Positions 1-8,390 are shown, counted from the first letter of the stretch. The stretch is 12,030 nucleotides of DNA from Mycocentrospora acerina (GCA_022701365.1 JAKUHH010000190.1:1-12030); one strand, 5' to 3'. The notes: generated from the letters alone by a model not told the origin. Translations and numbers: made by a program.

Positions 1-132
1 TTGTGAGTGAACAATCAGTAGGAACTTCCTCTATTATTAGGAGTATAGGACTTGGAGACTATATAGGAGTTGAGTGCTTACGTGCAAGCACACGTGCCTG
101 CACACGTGCGCTCTTAGGCGTAGGCTAACACA
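1..132 (-). repeat. Partial 3' LTR of the copia element
   Basis: The likely LTR start (TG on the minus strand at 132-131 or 130-129) follows the purine tract. The LTR leaves the window at position 1. It cannot be checked against the 5' LTR, which is outside. It is richer in G, C, CpG and CpA than the rest of the window. It contains GCACACGTGC twice (88-97, 100-109) and an inverted repeat GTGCTT/AAGCAC (74-79, 86-91). Confidence 0.5.
88..109. repeat. Tandem GCACACGTGC pair in the copia LTR
   Basis: Two identical 10-mers spaced by two bases each contain CACGTG, the palindromic E-box bound by many bHLH proteins, including fungal ones. In an LTR such a pair could be a U3 enhancer, but only the sequence match is seen. 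Confidence 0.6.
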
Positions 133-139
133 CCTCTTT
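133..139 (-). other. Probable polypurine tract of the copia element
   Basis: The minus strand reads AAAGAGG and is followed at once by TGTGTTAG, a plausible LTR start. It lies downstream of the pol stop, as required. The stretch between it and the stop (about 140-307) shows no other feature that I can name. Confidence 0.5.
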
Positions 140-307
140 AGCTTAAGTGCTATATAGCAGAGCAAGAGGTAGATAACTAAGCTAAAATAATATGCAAAAT
201 AAGTAGATAAGCAACTGCTCTATAATAGGAGAGTAACAATTTAAGTAAACATGTTTCTAGCTAATTAGCGTTCTTAAGGTAGGCTAGTGTTACCTAAGGA
301 GCTCTTA

Positions 308-2001
308 TTAGTCAGATCCTAGATCTCCTGCATATGCCTGTGCCTCTAGCTGTGTAGTAAGGTTAGTAAGGCCTAGCTAGTGTATAAAGCTTGCATGCTT
401 CTGCTTACTTAAGATTTTAGTAAAGCTATTAGCAAGCATCTCTGCAGTAGGCTTCTAGTTAACCTAGAGCCTGTCTTAAGCTACCTCTTAGTGTATCTAT
501 TAATAAAGTATATTAATATACTTAAGTTTAGTTTATAGCTATTTAGTTACTCTAGTTACTATAGTAATTATTTATTAATTATTACACTATAGTAATAGTG
601 TTAACTAAAAGTTAAATTAAATAGACTTAAATAGTTATTACTACTATATTATCTCTAAGCCTACTAGTAATATAGATAGCAGCTTTACTTTTATATTTAA
701 TTTAGTAACTAAATATTATATAGTAGCTTTTTAATCTATAGGTAAGCTATATAGCTTAAATAGATAGCCTTAAGAGCTCTTGTGTATCTTAAGCTTATTA
801 GTAAAAGCTATGTTAGATGCTCTATAAAATAGAAGCTCTTATAGAAGCTAAGATTATAGTTAAGCTTAAGGCTTATAGTAAGGCTTATAGTAAGCTTATT
901 TTAAGATGCTAGTAATACTGTCTTAATAATCTGCAATTACTTAGATAGATAGATTTTTAGTACTAATTAGATATCTCTAAATATAATAGGTAGTATATAG
1001 ATATTTCTGCATTAAGTTTTATAAGTAATATGCTAGCAGTAAGTAAGCTCTAGAAATGTCTAGTCTAGTTAAAGTTAAGATATAAGTAAGCAAGCCTATT
1101 AACTACTAATACTGCTGTCTTTAGATAGTATTAAGCTCTTCTAGAGATAGTAAGAAGCTAGTCTCTTTAAGTAGTATATTAAAATAGCATCTTAATACTA
1201 GTCTTAAGTTAAATTTTAAGGCTATTTTATTAATAAATAAGTCTTGTATTAGATAGATAGCTTAAGTAGCTCTATTTTGTATTACTTAAATTCTTAAGAA
1301 CTACTTAAGCTTACTAAGCTTACAGATATTATATATACTAAGTAGCTGCCTATAAAAGGCCTTATATGCTGTCTAGTGCTGCGTGTGTACTAGCACTACT
1401 ATATTATTAACATAAAAGAAGACTATTAGTTAATTATTAGTAAAAAGGCATAGAGCTCTTAGTACTAGCTTTAGCTCTAGCTTCTGCAGTATTACTAATA
1501 GCTCTTAGTACTATAGCAGTAAAGCTTCTTTTAAGCTATATAGTGCTTATAGCAGTAGTAGCAATTCTTTAAATTTATAAGCAAAGCCCTCTAGCATAAA
1601 GTAATATAGCTTATAAAGTAGTTTAGTATTTAGAAATTTATTTATATTATTAAATTAGTATATTTATAAGTTAAAAGCTGCTGCTATAGCTATTAGAGCT
1701 CTAAAGGTCTTTATAGCTAGTGTAGCTGCGTAGGTCTCTCTCTAGTGCTCTTAAAGATCTCCTCTTATATATAGCCTAGCCTTGTATTTATAGAGATAGC
1801 TGTCCTTATTAAATTTATAGGTAAATACCTATATAAGAGGTAGAATCTTAGCATCTACTAATGCTATTATAGTCTCTGTTTCTTAAAAATAATGCTTCTT
1901 TTAGAAGCTATTAATCTCTATTTAAGTAGCTTGTTTAAACTCCTTACTAAATAGATAAGTGCTTAGCTCTCTCTAACACTTAGGTAGTAGAAGCAGCTAG
2001 T
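308..2001 (-). pseudogene. Degenerate copia RT-RNase H, 3' part of polyprotein
   Basis: In frame with 8391-11926 across the gypsy insert, this gives 1,675 codons in total. Reverse transcriptase lies at about 1390-1980. It shows LPLI*VFTYKFNKD and YKYKARLYIRGD, then ALYSLKEALLL*Y (from ALYGLKxAPxLWY), and YVNN at 1403-1414 where the family has YVDD; both catalytic Asp are Asn. RNase H is at about 370-1200, with LIGLLTYILTLTRLDISRAY, then SS*GYLFKLYSLPID*KAT, and near the end KPTAEMLANSFTKILSKQKH. The candidate stop TAA is at 308-310, followed by another TAA; either could be a mutated Gln codon. Loss of both YVDD aspartates means the enzyme is dead. Confidence 0.93.
1997..2001. repeat. Target-site duplication, left copy (CTAGT)
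   Basis: CTAGT directly precedes the TG of the left gypsy LTR and is matched exactly at 8386-8390. Five bases is a usual stagger for Ty3/gypsy integrases. The duplicated bases belong to the copia pol sequence. Confidence 0.93.
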
Positions 2002-2394
2002 TGTTAAGATCTTATTCTATACTTAATTTTAGTAGTTAATAACCTTCTAATACTAGTACTAAAGTAGAACAGGTTTAAGGTTAGTTCTTAGGGATAGAGT
2101 AGGTTTAAAGAAATAAGGTTAGTTTAATGCATGTATTAATAATACACTGTAATTAAGAGAAAAAAGCAATAAGTAGATTAATTAATAAGGTTAAACACAT
2201 TACTATAAGGGTAGTGTTCCTACTAACTATATACTTAATTATAATGTAGTTATTAGTACTAATTATAATGCTTAGTATACTAATTACTACTAATTACACT
2301 AAGCACTAAGCATATTATGTAACTTAGGTTACTTAGTAAGGCTAGAGTTTGTTTAATTAGTTAAGGCCCTCCTTTGCTTAACTTGCTCTTAACA
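2002..2394 (-). repeat. 3' LTR of the gypsy element
   Basis: This is the partner of 7993-8385 and keeps the canonical TG...CA ends. It contains three copies of TACTAATTA, at 2257-2265, 2278-2286 and 2288-2296; the same cluster occurs in the other LTR. The cluster could be a U3 regulatory or structural repeat, but nothing in the sequence proves a function. A purine tract abuts the inner edge at 2395, as expected for the start of plus-strand DNA synthesis. Confidence 0.95.
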
Positions 2395-2408
2395 CTATCT
2401 CTCTTCTT
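2395..2408 (-). other. Polypurine tract of the gypsy element
   Basis: The minus strand reads AAGAAGAGAGATAG, 13 purines out of 14, and touches the 3' LTR. In LTR retrotransposons this tract survives RNase H digestion and primes plus-strand DNA synthesis. Its place confirms the minus-strand orientation. From here to about 2521 (roughly 110 bases) I see no recognisable feature. Confidence 0.85.
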
Positions 2409-2521
2409 GCCTAGCTTAGTCCCTTAAGCTTATTATATAACGCGCGTAGTTCTTATGCATTTACTACCTAGTTTTAATAATATCTAAATATCCTAAAGAG
2501 TTAAGTACTATCTGCTATTAA

Positions 2522-3052
2522 TATCTTTATAAATTTATTAAAATTACTAGTAAAATTATAGTTTAGAAATATGTAACTTGTGCAAAGCATAATTAAGTGT
2601 ATAAAATTTATATTTAGTCTAAGAAGTATAGTAAGTGTTTACAATATAGCTAAAAGTATAATATGCAAGTAACTTAATCTAAGTTTAAGCAGTTAGCAAC
2701 TAAAAAGGAAAAATTATAATAATAAATTAAGGAGTCTTAAGAAGCTTAGAATGTTGCAATAAAGGCACAAGAAAAGGCACTAGAAGATCTGCGCACTACT
2801 TGTACTAGAGAAGAAAGATTATAGATGTAAATAGATTTAATAGATTATTATAATAAAGAGGCAATCTCTATAGAGGAGCAGAGTATTAAAGAATAAGAAG
2901 AATAAGAGTATACAGAGATAAGTAATTTTATATCTTTTAATAATCTTTTAGAAGGCTTAGTATTAAATTTATCTCTAAATACTTAGAGTGCTATTAAAAG
3001 TCTTCTAGATAACTTCTAAGAAGTTCCTGCATTATTTTCTAGAAGTAAAACT
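2522..3052 (+). pseudogene. Antisense passenger gene: Zn2Cys6-like cluster plus coiled coil
   Basis: This coding remnant lies inside the gypsy element but on the opposite strand, between the pol end and the polypurine tract. One plus-strand frame (for example codon 2762-2764) reads through with stops only where CAA, CAG or TGG would be expected. The N-terminal part has the spacing CX2CX6CX8CX2CX6C. The ligand codons start at 2570, 2579, 2600, 2627, 2636 and 2657; two are Cys and four are Tyr, each one G-to-A step from Cys. This is the spacing of fungal Zn(II)2Cys6 clusters. From about 2690 to 2920 follows a Lys/Glu/Gln-rich likely coiled coil (for example KAQEKALEDLRTTCTREERL), then an acidic stretch. 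It resembles uncharacterised fungal proteins with a Cys cluster and coiled coil, from memory only. Its 3' end overlaps the pol 3' end tail to tail. Start and stop codons are not identifiable. Confidence 0.65.
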
Positions 3053-3054
3053 TT

Positions 3055-3240
3055 GTTCTTATATCTTAGGCTTTTCTAGTATTTTTAAAGTAGTAGTTAA
3101 TAGTTTATAAAGTAAGTTTCTAGTTCTTAGTTGTCTTTACTTAGTAAGTAACCTTTTTATCTAATTAAAAACTTAAGTCTTTACTTAGTTTGTTAGTAGT
3201 TAATAATTTTTTTAATTTTATAACTGTTATTAATGTCTAG
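3055..3240 (-). other. Chromodomain at the end of gypsy integrase
   Basis: After the integrase C-terminus the minus strand reads a chromodomain-like segment: SYKIKKIINY (about 3200-3230) and then LIR*KGYLLSKDN*ELETYF (about 3110-3170). The segment has the WKGY and NTWEPE-like cores of the family, and the stops fall at the expected Trp positions. Chromodomains on chromovirus integrases read methylated histone H3 and direct insertion into heterochromatin. That role comes from the family, not from this sequence. Confidence 0.85.
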
Positions 3241-3439
3241 TTTAAAATAAAATATTTTTTAGATTAGTATTTTAAAGTTAGCAGGTTCTAGTAGAGAGAT
3301 GTAAAATACTAAGTAGATTTTAGCATCTTTAAGAAGTTTAAGTTTATAGTTAACTAGTCCTCTTAGTTTAATAATAAAAAATAGTCTAACTTTAACATAG
3401 TCTAGTTTCTTGCTTAGTCTTCTTATCTTAAAGTTTTTT

Positions 3440-4240
3440 ATAAGAAGATATACTTTATCTCCTTTTTTAAGCTAAAGTACTGTTTTTCTTTTTCTATTTA
3501 TATAAGTAATAGCTTTTTGCTGTGCTGTTTTATATTTTTCTTTAAATTTTTATATACTTTCTTTAGTTCTTCTACTATAATTACCGCTAATTCTATTTAT
3601 AAACTAGGAAATATTCTTATAAAGAGATTTAGAAATTATCTATAGTTTATAAAGTACAGTATTATGCCTGTAGCTTTTAATAACTTATTATTATAGGCTA
3701 TTTATACTATTAGTAGTAGTAATACCTAATTATTTTATTATTAATTACTGTATATCTATAAGTAGGTTTCTATAGTTTAATTTATTCTTTCTATTTATCT
3801 ATCTATTTATAGATAATAAGCAGTAGATAGTTTTTATTTTGTTCTTATTGCAGCTATTAGAGTTTTCTAATAGTTTAATGTAAATAATTTGTCTATATTA
3901 CTAATAATTAATTCTAAGATACTGTAGTTTCTTACTATCTAATCTAAGATTATATAACTTAACTATATTATATTATAATTATTTTAAAATAGTATTATTT
4001 CTGTGTATTTTATAAGTCTATTAATAATAACTAGTATTGCATTATAAGTAATATTAGTAACAGGATCTTTAGAGTTTAGTAAGCTAGTAATAAAGTCTAT
4101 AGTAATGTCTGTCTAAGGTGCCTTAGGTGCTTAGATTAGCTGCATTTCTTTATACTTAGTATATATACTATGCTTATTTTATTAACAGTGTAAGCATTTC
4201 TTAATATAAGCTGTAATATTTTCTTTTATATGCAAAAACT
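3440..4240 (-). other. Gypsy integrase domain (inactive)
   Basis: The N-terminal zinc-binding part ends YIKKCLHC**NKHS, with the Cys pair at 4185-4199. The core has DITIDFI, with the first catalytic Asp intact at 4095-4097. The second catalytic Asp in the SDRDKLFT motif is Asn at 3897-3899 (read SNIDKLFT). The Glu of the DGQTERTNQ motif is kept at 3789-3791, with exactly 35 residues between the last two, as in the DD35E family. The C-terminal GPY/F-type module (LKKGDKVYLL onward, 3350-3465) is in the shifted frame. Confidence 0.93.
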
Positions 4241-4449
4241 TATACTTCTATTATATAAGTTCTATTATTCTAGTAATTCTAAGATATCTGTGTACTAGGT
4301 TGTTATAATAGTCTTTAATAACTTATTTTTGTAATTCCTTAAGTATATTTAGTAAAATACTTTCTTTATTCTTAATTTATAATATGTTATTTAGCTGCTA
4401 AGATAGTCTAATTAATCTATTTCTGTTAACTTGTAGTATTACTAACTAA

Positions 4450-4840
4450 ATAATTTCTTTTTCTCCTGTAATGTTAGTTCTCCTGCTTAAAGTGTTAGCT
4501 TATCTATTATTTTTTTCTAGCATATACAGGACTTTAAACTTGTATTATCTTAATATCTTAGACTATCTAACTTGTTATTAGTTAAGTACTTTAGTAGTTA
4601 TAAAGTAGAGTAAGTTCTTATAGTTAGTGTAAATTATAAGCTCTAAATAGCTTTCTGTGTAGATTCTCTAATATTATAATATAGAGATAATTGCTATAAG
4701 TTCTTTATTATATATATTATATCTTTCTTCTAGTCTGCTAAATTTATAAGAATAGTATATAATAAGATACTACTTACCTTTGCATTCTTAAAAAGCGCAT
4801 GCTCTTAATGCTAAATCTAATATATTAATTTTAATTTGTA
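4450..4840 (-). other. Gypsy RNase H domain (inactive)
   Basis: This follows the reverse transcriptase in the same frame. The start ETDASD reads INILD, with the first catalytic Asp now Asn at 4824-4826. The central SRLEERYNIYNKELIAI keeps its catalytic Glu. The later TDHKNL reads TNYKNL, and the final ADTLSR reads ANTLSR, both Asp to Asn. RNase H degrades the RNA strand during reverse transcription. Confidence 0.9.
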
Positions 4841-4979
4841 AAGGTTCTCTGCTGCAAAAGGCTACTATAGTTAGTAGCTTAATGCATGCTTACTTAAGTA
4901 ATTAAAAGGCAGTTTCCTGCTTATCTTTTTACTAGAATATTATATCTTTTTGTATAAGCTTAGTAAGTAGTATTATATA

Positions 4980-5700
4980 GTATAAATAGTCCTTTATAAA
5001 TTTTTAGTTAAAGTTAAAGAATCTTAAGAATGCCTATATTTCTTTTACTATTTTTAGTTATAGATATTCTTTTACAGTTCTAGTTTTTTCCTTGCTTATT
5101 TATACTCCTTTTATTCTTACTATAAAGCCTAAGAATTCTACCTTTATTTTATAAAACTTACATTTCTCTAGTTTAAGCTATAGTTTAGCTTTCTTTAATG
5201 CTGTAAGTACCTTCTTAACATGCTTAATATGTTCTTCTATGTTATCTAAATAAATAAGGATGTTATCTAAGTAAGTAATAGCAAATATATCTAAGTACTC
5301 TTATAGTATGTTATTTATTAGTGCTTAGCATGTTACTAGTGCGTTAGTAAGACTAAAGGGCATAACAGTATATTTGTAGTGTCTGTAGCGCATTTAAAAA
5401 GCAGTCTTTTATTCTTTACCTTTCTTTATTTATATTAGGTTATAAACACCTCTTAAGTCTAAGGCTGTAAAGATCTTTACTTAAGAAAGTCTGTCTTATA
5501 ACTCTAATATATTTAGTAGTAAATATTTATTTTTAATTATAATATTATTTAACTTCTAGTAGTTAACACATAGTTAAAGGGTTCTGTCCTTCTTAAGTAT
5601 AAAGAGAATAAGGTAACCTGCTAGTAATTCTAATTCCTTAATAAATCCTTTCTTAAGATTCTTAGCTATATACTTGTAAAGTACTTTAAGCTCTTTCTTT
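4980..5700 (-). other. Gypsy reverse transcriptase domain (inactive)
   Basis: The minus strand shows the fingers and palm motifs in order. KGFIKELELLAGY and ILFILKKDRTL*LCVNY lie at about 5560-5660. The palm motif FTALDLRGVYNLI is at about 5436-5475, with the first catalytic Asp (5457-5459) intact. YRHYKYTVMPFSLTNAL follows, then YLDN at 5262-5273, where the family has YxDD. The second Asp of that box is Asn (AAC), a single G-to-A change. Without it the polymerase cannot bind both metal ions. Confidence 0.95.
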
Positions 5701-6589
5701 AATAATCTATATATTAGCTTAAAAGTTAGTTACTTTCTTTCTTATAAGATAATTTTATAATCCTAGGGCTAATGCTTAGCTAGTATAGCTGCACCTAACT
5801 CTTCTTAAAAGAGGCAGTCTTATACTTAATACTCTTTAGAGATAATAGAAGTTATATATTCTTTTACCTCTCTATAGGTTTTTTTTTAAACTCTTGCTTT
5901 ATAACCTATAAAGCTATTAGTGTCTATAGAGTTAACTCCTACTATTTTAAAGATATCTTTCTTTAAAGTAATAATATTAATTATCTTCTTATCTACTTTT
6001 ATTTAACAACAAAGTGCAGGCTTTAATGCAGTTATACAGGTGCATTACTTAAAAGTAAGACTCTTGCTTACCTATAATATTATTAGGTTATACTTTTATA
6101 ACTAAAGAAGTTTTAAAATAATATTATAAGTAGCTATCCTAAAGACATTAAAGGAAATCTCTTTTTAGTATAACTAGATCTAAAGAATTATTAGTTTAGA
6201 TTTATATTATATTTCTAATTCTTCTAGTATTAGTTGCCTATTTGCTACTGTAATAGTGTATAGAGTGCGTTTTTATTATATATTTAGTCTAGCTGTGTAT
6301 ATAGCTTGTCTTAATATATAGTTTATTTATGCTTTAGAGTCTAATAGTGTATTTATCTAGTATCTATTAAGTCTTACTTATAGTTTAACTAAATTCTTAG
6401 AATTTGTCATATTAAGTTCTCTAGCATTATTCTAGGCGCGTGTCTCTAGCGCTAGCCTAAAAAAGCCTAGTTATAGAATCTGTTAATTTGCTTTACTTCT
6501 GCGTGCCTAGTGCATTTAGAGTTTATATAGGTAATCTATTAGAGTTAGTTACAGACTCTGTTAACTATAAGCTTTATCTAGAAAATCTT

Positions 6590-7968
6590 TGCTAGATTAT
6601 TAATTCTAAGAAAATACATCTTATTATGCTTATTTTAAAAGTAGTTTTTACATTTATTATACTTGCAGTTATACTATTAGTACTTGTATTTGTCTCTGCG
6701 TGCTAGAAACTATCTTAACTTTACCTTTTTACTATAGTAGTCTGTATAATAATTATAGAAGTATGCTATCTATATATAGCTGCGTAATTCTTATTTCTAT
6801 AATCTAGGTAGTATTAAGGTCTATCTAAGTTAGAAGTATTAGTATTATTTTTACTATTGTCTTTGTCCTAACTGCTTAGTAGCATATATTCTTATATTTT
6901 AATAGTAAAGGCCTAGGTGTTTTTAGATAGACTTAGCATTGCTAGTTATACTAGTATCTATAGGGCTAATTAGAGTTTAAGGGTATTAATAACTACCTAG
7001 TTATTATCTAAATTCTTATAGAAGGTGTTAGATATATCTAATAGTGTAAACTTAATTATATTTACTTATCTTATAACTATATTCTTTAATTTATAGTTTT
7101 TAAATATGTAGCTTAGCTTACTATAGCTATAATAAGTTTATGTAGACTTATTATAGTTATTATTACTGTTTCTAGCATCTTTTTATAGATTTCTTTTATA
7201 CTCTTAGCCTTTATTAATATTATTAAGATATATAGATTTAGGTCCTTAGGAGCTATAGATTCTGTTACTCTTTCTCTAATATCTAGGTTATTATCTATAG
7301 TTAAATTATTAAGTAGTATTAGCAGTATATAGTAGTTATTATCTATAGTTGTTGTTAGTAGATCTATATCTAGGTTAAAGTTAACTGTCTTATTATAATT
7401 CTATAGATAGCTTATAGAGAGCATTTTTAATACTAATTAAGACTTTAACTAGTTTACTAAGACTATTAAGTGTAGAACTACTTCTTATAAGTTCTTCTTT
7501 AACCTTAGGCTTAAGTCTTTAGCAGAATATAGTTATAAGTGCTTTATTATCCTAGTCTATAAGTAGTGTATACTGCTAAAAGGTTATAGCATATTTAGCA
7601 GCTAAGTAAGTTTGCCTAAGCATTTAGATAAATCTACTAGTAGTAGTTGCTTTATTAGTAAGTCTAAACACCTTGTAAGTGTGTTCTTTAAATTTACTAA
7701 AGTCTCTTATTTAAAGCTCTACTTTATTAGATACATTACTGTTTATATACTTAATTATAAAGGGTTTAATCTATTAAAGGGCTTATCTTCTTATATAAGT
7801 TAAAGCTAGTAAAATACATTTATCTTCTAGGATCTATTTTCTCTAGAAGTTAAAGAAGAGGTCTAACTAGAAAAGCTATTTATTTAGTTTCTTTTTATCT
7901 CTATAATAGAAGTTAGGGTTAGTAACTTTATAGCTTCTGTAGTAGCTAATAAAGAGTTCTTAAGTTAT
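6590..7968 (-). pseudogene. gag: Degenerate gypsy gag (capsid/nucleocapsid)
   Basis: Gag would form the particle shell and bind the element RNA. Minus-strand codons starting at 7968 read with stops only at Gln/Trp-type positions. The start is inferred: the codon is ATA, presumably once ATG. Recognisable stretches of the fungal retrotransposon Gag domain include KLNK*LF*LDLFFNF (about 7835-7880), ILEDKCILLALTYIRR (about 7785-7833) and LKPKVKEELIRSSSTLNS (about 7465-7530). A C-terminal zinc knuckle is at 7093-7134, with all four ligand positions now Tyr. From about 6790 the best match moves to another frame and shows a second Cys/His-rich segment reading ACYDDYC-like with Cys changed to Tyr. 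The gag-to-pol junction is therefore not in one frame. Identity is sure; the exact ends are not. Confidence 0.85.
7093..7134 (-). other. Ruined CCHC zinc knuckle in gypsy gag
   Basis: The minus strand encodes YYSYSKLSYIFKNY. Its spacing matches CX2CX4HX4C exactly, with Tyr at every ligand position: codons at 7132-7134, 7123-7125, 7108-7110 and 7093-7095. TGY-to-TAY gives Cys to Tyr and CAY-to-TAY gives His to Tyr, so four single transitions explain it. The usual role is packaging of genomic RNA, which this copy can no longer do. Confidence 0.8.
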
Positions 7969-7992
7969 TACTTATCTTAAAAGTGTTTAAAA
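7969..7992 (-). other. Gypsy leader with probable eroded primer-binding site
   Basis: These few bases lie between the end of the 5' LTR and the likely gag start on the minus strand, where a tRNA primer-binding site belongs. A functional site would begin TGG to pair with a tRNA CCA end. The minus strand here reads TTTTAAACACTTTTAAGATA, so any TGG has probably become TAA. The priming tRNA cannot be told. Confidence 0.4.
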
Positions 7993-8385
7993 TGTTAAGA
8001 TCTTATTTTGTACTTAATCTTAGTAGTTAATAACCTTCTAATACTAGTACTAAAGTAGAACAAGTTTAAGGTTAGTTCTTAGAGATAGAGTAAGTTTAAG
8101 GAAATAAGGTTAGTTTAATACACATATTAATAATATACTGTAATTAAAGGTAAGAAGTAATAAGTAGATTAATTAATAAGGTTAAACACATTACTATAAG
8201 GGTAGTGTTCCTACTAACTATATACTTAATTATAATGTAGTGCTTAGTACTAATTATAATGCTTAGTATACTAATTACTACTAATTATACTAAGCACTAA
8301 GCACATTACGTAACTTAGGTTGCTTAGTAAGGCTAAGGTTTATTTAATTAGTTAAAGCCCTCCCTTACCTAACCTGCTCTTAATA
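7993..8385 (-). repeat. 5' LTR of the gypsy element
   Basis: This aligns end to end without gaps with 2002-2394. By hand I count about 31 differences in 393 positions, of which about 28 are transitions. On the plus strand it starts TGTTAAGATC. It ends ...CTTAATA where the other copy ends ...CTTAACA, so the terminal CA has become TA by one C-to-T change. Being upstream of gag on the minus strand it is the 5' LTR and would have held the element promoter. I can support no intact promoter motif. Confidence 0.95.
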
Positions 8386-8390
8386 CTAGT
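8386..8390. repeat. Target-site duplication, right copy (CTAGT)
   Basis: CTAGT directly follows the end of the right gypsy LTR. Removing 2002-8390 (insert plus this copy) joins the two copia halves in a single reading frame, which confirms the boundaries to the base. Confidence 0.93.

Larger units (their letters stand above)
1..2001 (-). mobile_element. Ty1/copia retrotransposon, 3' part
   Basis: This is the downstream half of a copia element split by the gypsy insertion. It carries reverse transcriptase, RNase H, a 3' untranslated stretch (about 140-307), a purine tract and part of the 3' LTR, which runs off the left edge of the window. The order protease-integrase-reverse transcriptase, with integrase ahead of polymerase at 8391-11926, is diagnostic of Ty1/copia. 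Confidence 0.93.
3016..6410 (-). pseudogene. pol: Degenerate gypsy pol (PR-RT-RH-IN-chromodomain)
   Basis: This polyprotein would carry out reverse transcription and integration of the element. One frame runs from an intact ATG at 6408-6410 through protease, reverse transcriptase, RNase H and the integrase core. Near a T5 run at about 3513-3517 the frame moves by one base, then continues through the integrase C-terminus and chromodomain to a stop-like TAG at 3016-3018. That codon could be a mutated sense codon. Protease: the DSGA-type active site is now DSKA (6330-6341, Gly to Lys). Stops fall at Gln and Trp positions throughout, and several catalytic Asp codons are now Asn. Gag is in a different frame, so frameshifted or separate expression of pol is possible but unproven. 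Confidence 0.93.
2002..8385 (-). mobile_element. Full-length degenerate Ty3/gypsy chromovirus (LTR retrotransposon)
   Basis: Two 393-bp LTRs bound a 5.6-kb interior whose minus strand reads, in order, gag, protease, reverse transcriptase, RNase H, integrase and chromodomain. This is the Ty3/gypsy order, and the terminal chromodomain marks a chromovirus. CTAGT lies directly outside both LTRs, so both ends are intact and the element arrived by integrase-mediated insertion. Orientation is fixed by the pol translation and by a purine tract next to the left LTR. All coding parts are full of TAA and TAG codons where Gln or Trp is expected, so the copy is dead. It sits inside a copia polyprotein, just upstream of that element's reverse transcriptase domain. 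An extra antisense coding remnant lies between pol and the 3' LTR. The family identity is certain; the named lineage is not determined. Confidence 0.97.

Noticed and set aside
6590..6790. A Cys-containing segment (NCKYNKCKNYF) first taken for the gag zinc knuckle.
   Set aside because: The spacing does not fit CX2CX4HX4C. The true knuckle with exact spacing is at 7093-7134 in the main gag frame.
7612..7803. A 63-codon plus-strand open frame with an ATG.
   Set aside because: It is antisense to well-recognised gypsy gag sequence on the minus strand, and its translation resembles no family I know. It is open by chance because RIP made stops mainly in other frames.
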